NCBI GenBank assembly: GCA_963920705.1 | Contig: OY987240.1 | Coordinates: forward strand, 5,317,426-5,381,425 | Length of the DNA: 64,000 nucleotides | Source: Odiellus spinosus | Taxonomy: Eukaryota > Arthropoda > Arachnida > Opiliones > Phalangiidae | Reading direction: 5' to 3' | Shown: positions 10,278 through 19,939 of the stretch, in pieces | Layout of the letters: every line of letters starts with the position of its first letter | How positions within the stretch are numbered: the first letter of the stretch is position 1 | Translations under genes and position numbers: made by a program | The notes under the pieces: generated by a model | The model's database searches: none | What the model was told of the DNA's origin: nothing | What the model saw: only the letters and a program-made list of their open reading frames with translations

Positions 10278-10898
10278 TCATTGTCGAATTGCAGGTAGAG
10301 AGTTCAGCAATGCTGGGTCATTTGAAGCCCACTTTCGTAACTGAAAACCGGCTTCATTGGTTACTTTCAAAAGTTCGTCTTGTAGTTGGAGTGCTTCGTG
10401 TGTTTCATCTACACTAGTCATTAGGTCGTCGATGTAAAAATCCTCTTCTAGAGCTTTTGAGGCCAGATCGTATGTGCCGCGACTGTCCATCGCTAATTGT
10501 TTGAGAACTCGTGCCGCCAAGAATGGGGCAGAAGACGTCCCATACGTGACCGTAAGTAACTGATAGTCACGTAGCTGCTCTGTTTGATTGGATCGCCAAA
10601 CAATTCTTTGGAGATTTGCATCTTGAGGATGGATCAAAATTTGACGATACATTTTAGCAATGTCTGCTGTTACAGCTACTGCGTAGAATCTGAAACGAAG
10701 CAAGAGTACAATCAAGTCGTCCTGAATTTTAGGTCCGACTAGAAGCTGGTCATTTAGTGATGTCCCATTCGATGATTTCGCTGACGCATCAAAGACCACT
10801 CGAACTTTTGTGGTGCTGCTACTTTCCTTGACCACAGCATGATGCGGAAGGTAGAATGCGTTGGCAATTGAACGTTCTTCTTCGGTCACAAGTCTCAT
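10278..10898 (-). CDS. BEL 2 reverse transcriptase core
   Basis: 206 residues in the same frame as the gag frame to its right. It is separated from that frame by one TGA (10932-10934) and a short in-frame spacer. RT blocks: ADIAKMYRQI (about 76) and YIDDLMTS (about 151, the catalytic YxDD form). It ends early because of a frameshift near 10290-10300; the continuing sequence (SETAKIFDPLGLLSPF type) is in the next frame. Broken piece of the polyprotein. Confidence 0.9.
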   Translation of the reverse strand: MRLVTEEERSIANAFYLPHHAVVKESSSTTKVRVVFDASAKSSNGTSLNDQLLVGPKIQDDLIVLLLRFRFYAVAVTADIAKMYRQILIHPQDANLQRIVWRSNQTEQLRDYQLLTVTYGTSSAPFLAARVLKQLAMDSRGTYDLASKALEEDFYIDDLMTSVDETHEALQLQDELLKVTNEAGFQLRKWASNDPALLNSLPAIRQ

Positions 10899-10931
10899 AT
10901 GTCCAAGTTCTAAATATTCATCAATGAACGC

Positions 10932-12983
10932 TCAATATTGTTTATATAGATTGGCGTTGGCTTGAAGTCTTTTTTCGATATACGTAAATCTTCGTTGTGA
11001 CATTTTTCTAGAATCTCCGAGTTGAATGCTATTATTAAACGGGAGACGCACGATGAAACGACCACTGCCGTTGCGACTATAGGTGTTGAGAAAGTTATCT
11101 TCGCATTGTTGTTCACTTGCTGTCAGCGCTCGTTTAGGGCAAATTTCTTCTATTTCCCAGAACTTTGCTAACTGGTCGTCGATCGTAGATGTATGCACGT
11201 TAATTTCTTGATCGAGATTCGTAGACTTCAACGATGCTGTTGGACCACATATTACCCAGCCAAACACGGTGTTGAAACTTCCTGCTGTACCAGGTCTTCC
11301 TATTCGAATACCATCTCGGATGATGCGTAAATATACATCTGCGCCCAATATCATATCGATTGGACCAGGACGCTCTGGACGGTAGAATGTGGCATCCGCT
11401 AATTTTAGATTCTTGATATGAGTCCATGAGTCCGTATTGACTGGAACGTTAGGCAAGTTCTCCGTCACCTTCTTGAGGATTAAGGCATTGACGTATATGG
11501 ATTGACTTCCATCACTTGGTTTGATAATAATATGGACACTTCCTCGAGAGGTACCAACGCCTGTGGCACCTACTCCACCTACCGCAACAATGAGCCGCGT
11601 TCGTTTTAGTTGAAGCTTTCGGGTGCATTGTTCACTGATGAAGCTAGCTTGGGACCCTGAATCCAAGAGCGCTCGTACTGATTGCATGGTGCCGTTTGGT
11701 AATTCGATCTGGATAATTGCTGTTGCCAGAATAACTTGAGAGACTGGACATGATTCTCTTGATACGAGACAGTTAATTGCTGCCGACATCGACTCTTCCC
11801 GTGGTCTGGAATCCTGGTGAAGTAGTGTATTATGTTTTGACTGGCATTTACGACAATTTCCAGATCTGCATTTAGGAACTTGATGATCAGCTCGGAGACA
11901 GTTATAACACAATGATTTTTCCTTGACTAATTTCCATCGTTCATCTACCTTCGCTCGAAGTAGTATCTCACATTGGTACACAGGATGTGCTTCTTTACAG
12001 ATTGAACACAAATCGTTCCTTGTACCATGATGGGTAAGTGTGGTCTTTCGTGGCTGTATTGGAAATCGTGTCTTCTGATTGTTGTGTGATGTTTGCGTTG
12101 CCATTAACGCCCGTGCCCGTTGCTCCAGGAACATTGTTAGTTCTTGGAATGTCGGTCGACCGGTGCCATTTAAGGAGAGTTCCCATTGCCTTCGTGAAGC
12201 AGGGTCGATCTTTTCTTTAACTATGTGCAGCAGAATAGAATCCCACTGGTCAACCGGCTCCTTTAATACCTTTAATGAACGTATACATTCGGTTGTTGTA
12301 TCGATTAAACAGCGGATTGACGCCGCAGATTCCTCCTTGATAACTGGTTGATTAAATAGTCTCTTAAGGTGCGCATCTATAATCTCTCGAGTATTGTTGT
12401 AGCGTTTTAGCAAGATGTTCCAAGCTTCCAAATAGTTTCCATCTGTGACCAATATTGACTGAATTAATAAGGCAGCTTCACCTCGCAGCGAGGACTTCAA
12501 GTATTGCAACTTTTGGGCCCCTGAGAGTGAAGAGTTATGAACCATGGCCGTAAATAGATCATGGAAACTAAACCACTCGATAAAGTTTCCATTGAATGTA
12601 GGTAACTCCGCCTTTGGCAACTTAATGTCCGCTGCTGTCTGAGCCGTTGAAGCTTGAGGAATGGTTACTGGGCATTGGCTCAAAAAGTCAAAGAAAAAGA
12701 TGTTAATACTTTCGGCTCGTCCTATGAGAAGATTAAAATCGGCTTCATGGGTGTCGAAGTCAGCAGCGGAACTTCCGATTACAATCGCCTCTTGTAAAGT
12801 TTCCAACTCGTTTAGTAGTTTTTCTGCCTTCTCTTGATACTTCTTGATAGCGGTGTTCTGAAGTGGCTGCGTAGAATGTCCGATGACAATGTTCTCGAAT
12901 CTTGTCAGTTGACCCTTAATGGCGCGTCGTTTATTGAGTAAGACATCCATGATAAGATAACCTTGATTCGCTTGCACATACAC
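10932..12983 (-). CDS. BEL 2 Gag and protease
   Basis: 683 residues. N-terminal coiled region, then the DUF1759-type gag block (ELPTFNGNFIEWFSFHDLF, about 125-145). Zinc knuckles follow: CSICKEAHPVYQC (about 325), CYNCLRADHQVPKC (about 356) and a third C..C. Next is a DUF1758 protease with ALLDSGSQASFI (about 434), where Asp-Ser-Gly is intact. Ends at TGA 10932-10934 just before RT. The start Met is the first after the primer site; another in-frame Met lies near residue 12. Confidence 0.92.
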   Translation of the reverse strand: MYVQANQGYLIMDVLLNKRRAIKGQLTRFENIVIGHSTQPLQNTAIKKYQEKAEKLLNELETLQEAIVIGSSAADFDTHEADFNLLIGRAESINIFFFDFLSQCPVTIPQASTAQTAADIKLPKAELPTFNGNFIEWFSFHDLFTAMVHNSSLSGAQKLQYLKSSLRGEAALLIQSILVTDGNYLEAWNILLKRYNNTREIIDAHLKRLFNQPVIKEESAASIRCLIDTTTECIRSLKVLKEPVDQWDSILLHIVKEKIDPASRRQWELSLNGTGRPTFQELTMFLEQRARALMATQTSHNNQKTRFPIQPRKTTLTHHGTRNDLCSICKEAHPVYQCEILLRAKVDERWKLVKEKSLCYNCLRADHQVPKCRSGNCRKCQSKHNTLLHQDSRPREESMSAAINCLVSRESCPVSQVILATAIIQIELPNGTMQSVRALLDSGSQASFISEQCTRKLQLKRTRLIVAVGGVGATGVGTSRGSVHIIIKPSDGSQSIYVNALILKKVTENLPNVPVNTDSWTHIKNLKLADATFYRPERPGPIDMILGADVYLRIIRDGIRIGRPGTAGSFNTVFGWVICGPTASLKSTNLDQEINVHTSTIDDQLAKFWEIEEICPKRALTASEQQCEDNFLNTYSRNGSGRFIVRLPFNNSIQLGDSRKMSQRRFTYIEKRLQANANLYKQY

Positions 12984-13058
12984 TCAAAATTTAGTTTCAC
13001 ACGACAGTACTGTCCAAATTCCTTCGGATGAGGCGTAAATTCAACCGATGTAACAGGA

Positions 13059-13076
13059 ATCCGGCTCGACGGACCA
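13059..13076 (-). other. BEL 2 primer binding site (tRNA-Tyr-like)
   Basis: Plus strand atccggctcgacggacca, four bases from the 5' LTR. Closest tRNA 3' end I recall is tRNA-Tyr, with one mismatch. Confidence 0.65.
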
Positions 13077-13080
13077 AAAA

Positions 13081-13373
13081 TGAATCGCGACTAAATTGAG
13101 TGTTTCTAAACCGGGTGATAATAACTGCACGAACTGGATAACATAATAAAACTTTATTGTTTGCTAATTAAAATTGAACAGGTTCATTACGAAATTGCGA
13201 TACGACTCTCCCGGTATTACGGTTACACCACTTTATATTTGATTCCATAAAAAACTAAGATAAGGCTAAAAAACTGAAACATGGGCATTTTCTAGATTAT
13301 AAAAAACTATTTTTTAAAGTGTACAGCGGCGCAATTATTAATCATAAGTCAATAATATTTATAAGTGTAAACA
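13081..13373 (-). repeat. BEL 2 5' LTR
   Basis: 293-bp partner of 7601-7856, followed by target copy GTAAT. Confidence 0.93.
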
Positions 13374-13378
13374 GTAAT

Positions 13379-13697
13379 GTTATTTCACAAATTCGACCTT
13401 TAGCCAATCAGAACGCTCAATTTCCCCATTGAAATCGACTCTTTCGAGGACATGTCCCGTGCATCGCAGAACAAAAAGAGGAATTATTTGTTACAGTTAA
13501 AACCAATTTTAAATGATAGAGCAACTTTTCAAGTTTCATTTAAAAATATTAAGTCTAAGTATTTTAAAATTAATTCTGAAGTTGACCCTTTTTTTGGTAC
13601 TTAGCTGGTTTCGCGCATGGCCAAATTCGTAATGTTATTCTATGGGATTTGATTTTTAGAAAGTGGCTTACCTTTCAGGTTTATTTTCTAATACTTC
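13379..13697. repeat. Right arm of the split foldback repeat
   Basis: Inverted match to 6676-7028. Ends with gtttattttctaat, the same end seen at 14340-14356. Confidence 0.85.
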
Positions 13698-13699
13698 CG

Positions 13700-14770
13700 G
13701 ATATTTTTAAAACTTGGATTTTCCGTGTGGTATGAATTGAGATTCGAGCTTTATTTTAAGACTAATTTCATAATAATACACCGGTTAGTTGGCCCACAAT
13801 CTATTCATGAAAACGGAGGGAACAACAAGGTGGAGAAATAGATTCGCCAAAAACCTAAGCCTAATTTGACAAATTAGGCTTAGGTTTCATATGGCTTTTT
13901 AAAATCACGCGCAGGAGCGCGCTTGATTTGGACGCTAATGATATAATTTCTCCTCCTTCATACTTTTGCCGTTTTTATAAATAGACTGTGGCCAAACTAA
14001 TCGGTGTAAAATTATGGAATTTATCTTAAATTAAAGCCCGAAAAATATCTGGAAGCATTAGAAAATAAATCTGAAAGGTGAGTCTCTTTCAAAAAATCTA
14101 AATCCCTTGCGTCGCAGAACTAAAAGAGGAATTATTTGTTACAGTTATAATCACTTTTAAATGGTAGACCAAGGTTCGAATGTTGAACTTTTCAAGTTTC
14201 ATTAAAAAATATTTAGTCAAAGTATTTTAAAATTAATTTTAAAGTTGACCCATAATTGGCTTTTTTGCTAGTTTCGGTCATGGCCAATTCGTAATGTTAT
14301 TCTATGGGATTTGGTTTTTTGAAAGAGGCTTACCTTTCAGATTTATTTTCTAATACTTTCAGATATTTTTCAGTCTTGAATTTTCCGTGTGGTATGAATT
14401 AAGTTTCAAGCTTTATTTTAAGACAAATTTCATAATTTTACAACAATTAGTTTATGAAAACGGAGGAAAAAGTAAGGCGGAGAAATTGAGTTGACAAATT
14501 AGGCTTAGGTTTTCTTTAGCTTTTTAAATTCACGCGCAGGAGCGCGCTTGGCTTCGAGGCTATGGGTATTGAACGCTAATGACTTAATTTCTTCTCCTTC
14601 ATATTTTTGCCGTTTTTATAAATAGACTGTGGCCAAAATAATCGGTGTGAAACTATGAAATTAGTCTTAAAACAAAGCCCGAAAAATATCTGGAATCATT
14701 AGAAAATAAATCTGAAATGTAAGTCTCTTACAAAAAATTTAAATCCCATAGAATAACATTAAGTTTCAAT
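13700..14770. repeat. 641-bp tandem duplication (about 1.7 units)
   Basis: The block with ttccgtgtggtatgaatt, cacgcgcaggagcgcgctt, atagactgtggccaaa and gcccgaaaaatatctgga occurs twice, offset by 641 bp (for example 13981 and 14622). Each unit includes a small foldback with ttagaaaataaatctg ends (14057-14356). A third start is seen at 14700-14757. No coding. Confidence 0.82.
13851..13887. repeat. Perfect 17-bp hairpin
   Basis: aaacctaagcctaattt, then gac, then its exact reverse complement. In the second tandem unit only the right arm is kept (near 14490-14510). Confidence 0.9.
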
Positions 14771-14929
14771 ATCTCCTCCTTAAAACTTAAAAGTACTCTC
14801 CTTTTTAAAAATGTGAAATTCCGAACGACTTGGCATTTCGAATGGCAATAAGGAAGGTATTAACATCCAAAATAATGAAAAAAATTCATTTAAATTTAGT
14901 TTAAAGGGTAATGGGAAAAATATGAAGAT

Positions 14930-16000
14930 TTCACTGCGGCTGTCGGAGGTAATTAACATCAAAATTGATGAAAACATTAATTTAAATTTGGTTTAAAGGG
15001 CAATTAGGAAAAAATAAAGATTTCGCTGCGGCTGACGGAGCTATTAACATCAAAAATGCTGAAAAAATTAATTTTAATTGGGATTAAAGGAAACTGGTAA
15101 AAATGTAGAGATTTGACTGAATCTAGTTCGGCTGCCGCAGCTATTAACATCAAAAATTATGAAAAAAATAATTTTAATTGGGATTAAAGAGCACTGGTAA
15201 AAATGTAGAGATTTGACTGAATCAAGTGCGGCTGCCGCAGCTACTAACATCAAAAATTATGAAAAAATTAATTTTAATTGGGATTAAAGATTTCGCTGCG
15301 GCTGACAGAGCTATTAACATCAAAAATGATGAAAAAATTAATTTTAATTGGGATTAAAGTGCACTGGTAAAAATGTGGAGATTTGACTGAATCAAGTTCG
15401 GCTGCCGCAGCTATTAACATCAAAAATGATGAAAAATTTATTTTAATTGGGATTAAAGGGCACTGGTAAAAATGTAGAGATTTGACTGAATCAAGTGCGG
15501 CTGCCGCAGCTATTAACATCAAAAATTATGAAAAAATAATTTTAATTGGGATTAAAGGGCACTGGTAAAAATGTAGAGATTTGACTGAATTAAGTGCGGC
15601 TGCCGCAGCTATTAACATCAAAAATTATGAAAAAATTAATTTTAATTGGGATTAAAGGGTACTGGTAAAAATGTAGAGATTTGACAGAATCAAGTGCGGC
15701 TGCCGCAGCTATTAACATAAAAAATTATGAAAAAACTAATTTTAATTGGGATTAAAGGACACTGGTAAAAATGTAGAGATTTGACTGAATCAAGTGCGGC
15801 TGCCGCAGCTATTAGCATCAAAAATTATGAAAAAATTAATTTTAATTGGGATTAAAGGGCACTGGTAAAAATGTAGAGATTTGATTGAATCAAGTGCGGC
15901 TACCGCAGCTTTTAACATCAAAAATTATGAAAAAATTAATTTTAATTGGGTTTAAAGGGCAATGGTAAAAATGTAGAGATTTGACTGAATCACTTTTTAA
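14930..16000. repeat. 100-bp satellite block, about ten units
   Basis: The word gctgccgcag recurs at 15131, 15231, 15401, 15500, 15599, 15699 and 15799, with variants near 15301 and 15899, so the period is 99-100 bp. Left-edge units (14930-15060) are shorter and diverged; the right edge breaks into unique sequence near 15995. Reading frames here are products of the repeat. Confidence 0.95.
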
Positions 16001-16039
16001 AGGGCTAGTCTTTTAATATAGAAGTTAACACTTTCGTGT

Positions 16040-16275
16040 TAGACTGAAGTGACAGATATTATATCAAAAATGTCTTTGCGAACAAAGACCCAGAAGGATA
16101 TGTTATGGCCTTGAATGTCTGAAGTGACAGATATTAAATTTTCTTTTAAAACATTAAATTTAAATACAATTAAATTTTCTTTTAAATCATGAAATTTAAA
16201 TATAATCACAATCTGGCACCATTTAGAGTTTCAAATTTCAAAACAACTGATTTTATTCACTCGGAAATATTTAAG
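16040..16275. repeat. Dispersed repeat with conserved hairpin, copy 1
   Basis: Inverted copy at 24620-24850; a fragment is at 36226-36285. All three contain gtctttgcgaacaaagac (16072-16089 here), a 7-bp stem with a CGAA loop. Confidence 0.85.
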
Positions 16276-16276
16276 A

Positions 16277-17221
16277 AAAAACATAACAGACGATTTTCTC
16301 CCATTGACGCTTAACATTAAATTTCGCTTAATTATTTTTCAGGGATTACGTGTCAAACAAAACGAAACTTTTCGATCGATAGAAAAATTTACTTAATATA
16401 GCTTTGGCTTTAGGCATAGACTCAAAATTCTATGATCTGATCTCACACCTTAATCGGATAATGTTTTATAACTCCTCGACTTTAGTCGATGCAATTCGTT
16501 CATGTTAGCTTATGAATGCTTATACAAATAATTTAAAGGGATAAAAATCCCCATATTTTAATTTTTAATTTAGGTTGCAAACGAACAAACCTAATCCATG
16601 GATAATGTTTTGTTATAACTCCTCGATTTTAGTCGAGGCAATTCGTTCATGTTAGCTTATGAATGCTCATACAAGGAATTTAAAGGGAATAAAAAATCCC
16701 CATATTTTAATTTTAAATTTAGGTTGCAAACGAACAAAACCTAATCCATGGATAATGTTTTATTATAACTCTTAATAACTAATTAGTGGTCCCTTATGGA
16801 AATCATCATTTAAATTGTACGGTTTTAATGAAAAGAAAAATGAAAGTATTACAATTTATTTAAAAACCTTATCCGCTCTAAAATTCGTCGCTTTGAAATT
16901 CTCTTCCCTTGCGCACACAACATAGCTTTGAAAGTACAAATTGTTATGGTTTGCGTCGTCTGCTAAGTTAGAAAAGAAGGTGACTTTAAACGTGCTTTAA
17001 AAAACACATTTCCCTTTATCATATACCCATTCCAATAAACCGGCGATTATTAATAACGATCCGTTCAATTGCTAGTCATGGAAATTCGGATTAAAGTAAG
17101 AAAACAAAGTGGACTCGCGTTATACTGAAAAATAACAGTTCAATACACGTTTTCCCTGAAAAATAATTAAGCGAAATTTAATGTTAAGCGTCAATGGGAG
17201 AAAATCGTCTGTTATGTTTTT
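16277..17221. mobile_element. TIR element with 69-bp terminal inverted repeats
   Basis: 16277-16345 and 17153-17221 are near-perfect reverse complements (start aaaaacataacagacg). 945 bp. Contains a 144-150-bp tandem pair (starts 16456, 16600, partial 16750). No transposase frame, so non-autonomous. It lies at the edge of the 16040-16275 repeat: its undisrupted paralogue near 24640 continues differently after ttaagaaa. Confidence 0.8.
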
Positions 17222-17879
17222 ACCTCCCCAACTGAACTTTAGTTCAGGGGGAGGTTTTACACTGGTCGTGTCTGTGTGTGTGTGTGTGTCGTTCAATTCC
17301 GTTTAACGGGAATTAGCTCCTTTAAGCGTGGCTGCCACAATGAGTTTCAGGTGTCGTGCAATTATATACAACAGGACGTCTCCAATTGTATATTATCGCA
17401 TTCCACCATCTACTTTACGGTCAAACCTCGATGCTGGACAGTTGAAGGCGATTATACGCAATGGGACGTCTCCCACTGTTATAATCATCACCGACCATCC
17501 TCACACCAAGGTCCAACCTCTAGTGTCCGATCTCAGCGGGCCATATTAGCGAGGCGTCCCTCACTCCACTATCTCCTCCCTCTACGGGTCTTTGTGGTGC
17601 AGTTACCGAATGCCTAGGGGTACGATAAACGTCTAGACGTTGAGAAGGGGGGTTTTCCCCAACTCTTCTCGGTTACTCGCTCGGTGAATAAAGGTTAGCG
17701 AAAGCTATATATACCCCTTTTCCATGCCCTAACTATTTTGGCCTTATGCCGCGATATCATTTAGTAAATTGAAGCGTATAATTCATTTAAATTTTAATTT
17801 AATATAATAATATTGTTAAACTGAATCTAATTAATAAAGAAGCTGAAAAATCAATTAAAAATTTGAGATAGTTTAGAAG
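17222..17879. other. No gene recognised; short hairpin and GT microsatellite
   Basis: Holds an acctcccc...ggggaggt hairpin (17222-17255) also found near 44272-44300, then (GT)n at about 17269-17290. Two short related blocks with ggacgtctcc follow. The 113-residue frame at 17276-17617 has no recognisable domain. Confidence 0.6.
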
Positions 17880-18718
17880 ATATTTAAGAAATTTCCCAAA
17901 AATTTAATGAAATGTGACCGTTTAATACCAGATTGAGTTGGCAACACGCGCTTAGCTGTTTTCCATATATCATGTAGTCCAAAAAGCAAAGGTATAACGG
18001 GCAGTATAGGCTTAGTCTTGCTGCAAACTTGGGGTGGATTGAAGAATCTAAATAAAAGTGCGTTTACACGGGTATCCCACCGTCCACTGAATTCGAATTA
18101 ATACAGACAAAGGTACTTTGACAAAATTTGATAAGACTTCTTTCGGTACGAGAGTTTCTCTCCGACCAGATTTAAATAATGAAATATTGATAAATTATAT
18201 GAAGTAATAGAGAGAAAGGTGCCTGAATTGGTTACAAAAGGGTGAAATCATAAGCTTAGCCGATTTTTATTAATTGCTTCAAAATGATAAACAAAAATTT
18301 TATTTCTTAAACAGTAGAATGATAAGGAATATCCATTGAATTCGAGTAATGGAGAGAAAGTATAGTTTATTGTTTACGAGTGCTTCTCTTGGTTAAACAA
18401 AGATTTCTATAATGAAAGATTGATAAGGTATATGAAGTAATAGACATAAACCTAGCGATCTTTATTAAGTGGTTCTAAATTGAAGAACAAAAATTTAATT
18501 TATTAAACTGTAGATAAGCTATTTAAGAAATTTCCCAAAAATTTAATGAAATGTGACCGTTTAATACCAGCTTGAGTTGGCAACACGCGCTAATCTGTTT
18601 TCCATATATCATTTAGTCCAAAAAGCAAAGGTATAACGGGCAGTATAGGCTAAGGCTTGCTGCAAACTTGGGGTGGATTGAAGAATCTAAATAAAGGTAC
18701 GTTTACACGGGCATCCAA
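17880..18718. repeat. Direct repeat pair, about 195 bp, offset 639 bp
   Basis: 17881-18075 and 18520-18716 share ttaagaaatttcccaaaaat, taccag.ttgagttggcaacacgcgc and gcaaacttggggtggattg. The sequence between holds two diverged copies of a block (gaattcgagtaatggagagaaag) also present at 45210-45510. Confidence 0.82.
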
Positions 18719-18967
18719 GATAGAAACGACATAAGATTTAAAGCTGAGGCGGATTGATACAAAATGTTAAACCTCTTAAGAAAAATTATAGTCGTGAAAA
18801 CTCCCCTTGGACAGAAGTACAGTAGGTTTCCCGTGTTTAAAGAAACATCAGTTTTGAATAAAAAATGGTTATCTGATGTTGGAAAAAAAAAATAGGCTTC
18901 AGATTTCTCCACTATAAAACCAAGAAACATTTCCGATTATTTTCATAATCAAAAGAAGCCGTGTAGA

Positions 18968-19490
18968 GTGAACTTCGTTAGCAGACCAGGAGACGAGATA
19001 AGACGAGACCAGACGAAAGAGAGCTATAGTGACTTAAGTGAGAAAATCAACCAGCGCAGAATGTCATCACCATTTGAAGTCAACAGAGCAGCGACATGGC
19101 TTTCATTTATCACCAGAGAGAGACGGCCTGGCTACGAAGAATTGAAACATGCAAGCAGTGAGTGTTTTCGGACTCGACATATGAGATTCTTACAGTCAGT
19201 AAAAGCTCAACAGTTCTTCATACGGCCTCGTTATTCTAAACATAAAAGGAGCTATTCAAGTATAAATATTAACGGTATGGAAATTAGTCTATTTCAGTAT
19301 TCAAGATATTTTTTTTATCATAGGAGTGGAAGCTAACGTCTTGTCAGCCGGTTTGGAAAATAACCTCTCGACCAGCTCAATCCTTTGATTCTTCCAATGA
19401 CTGGGATCACTTGCATGATGAAAATATCAGTATTGGTCCTCTATTAGCACGTCAAAACAAGAATTTTAGACGAAAACTGTACCGGAAGTA
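18968..19490 (+). pseudogene. Possible decayed coding fragment, unrecognised
   Basis: A 122-residue frame (18968-19336) rich in charged residues is followed, after a frame change, by a second coding-like stretch to a stop near 19490 (SNDWDHLHDENISIGPLLAR). A pyrimidine-rich run ending in atcatag lies before it, which could be a splice acceptor or chance. I know no family match. A Copia element sits 190 bp downstream. It could be a host gene fragment, a transposon remnant or noncoding sequence. Confidence 0.25.
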
Positions 19491-19678
19491 ATTGCCGATC
19501 ATCTACCGAAAATGGGTTGTAAATGGAACATTCAGTCTACTATATTTCTTGGTTTGTCTAAGAGGAACTTGCTACAAAATCTTCGTCGTTTTTAATTCCT
19601 TGTCTTCATTGCAATCCCAGACTAAATCCTTCGTCTTTATCAAATCAGTGGATTATCTCAAAGATAATCACACAGTAC

Positions 19679-19882
19679 TATTGAATTATAATCGTTGGAT
19701 CATAAATAAAGAGACTATTGTGTTTTACTTTAGAACGAACATAGTTTTAATTCTTGCGAGCTACGCATCAGCTGAATGACTAAAGAGGTAAACAAAATAC
19801 ACGTACAATATGTGGCTCGGTATCGCCGTCTAGGTTACAAAAGTAGAAATAACTTTGTACACCATTTTCAAATATATCAACA
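19679..19882 (-). repeat. Copia 3' LTR
   Basis: Minus strand TGTTGATATA...TTCAATA, 204 bp. One mismatch (t/a in the tgttttact block) against 24022-24225. Confidence 0.93.
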
Positions 19883-19895
19883 CCCCTCCTCAAAG
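19883..19895 (-). other. Copia polypurine tract
   Basis: Minus strand tttgaggagggg directly before TGTTGATA. A pure T run of about 27 follows at 19916-19942, where the coding frame ends. Confidence 0.8.
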
Positions 19896-19939
19896 TTATA
19901 CTCTTCTTAATTAAACTTTTTTTTTTTTTTTTTTTTTTT

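Larger units (their letters stand above)
7601..13373 (-). mobile_element. BEL/Pao LTR retrotransposon 2, full-length but mutated
   Basis: A second, distinct BEL/Pao lineage read leftwards. LTRs are 256 bp (left) and 293 bp (right); the left one lacks 37 bp. Target duplication is GTAAT (7596-7600 and 13374-13378). The primer site looks like tRNA-Tyr. Coding breaks: TGA at 10932-10934, a frameshift near 10290-10300 and TGA at 10085-10087. Gag and integrase frames are otherwise long and clean. Confidence 0.95.

Noticed and set aside
12038-12351. Plus-strand frames opposite BEL 2 gag
   Set aside because: Antisense shadows of a clear gag frame.
15274-15522. 82-residue minus-strand frame with an internal peptide repeat
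   Set aside because: It lies entirely in the 100-bp satellite; the repeat explains the open frame.
17276-17617. 113-residue plus-strand frame starting in a GT microsatellite
   Set aside because: Low-complexity start, no domain, and an overlapping frame of similar length.
19674-19682. Copia LTR starting at TG 19682 with a five-base duplication
   Set aside because: The flanks then do not match; moving the border to 19679 gives AGTAC on both sides and places the primer site flush with the 5' LTR.
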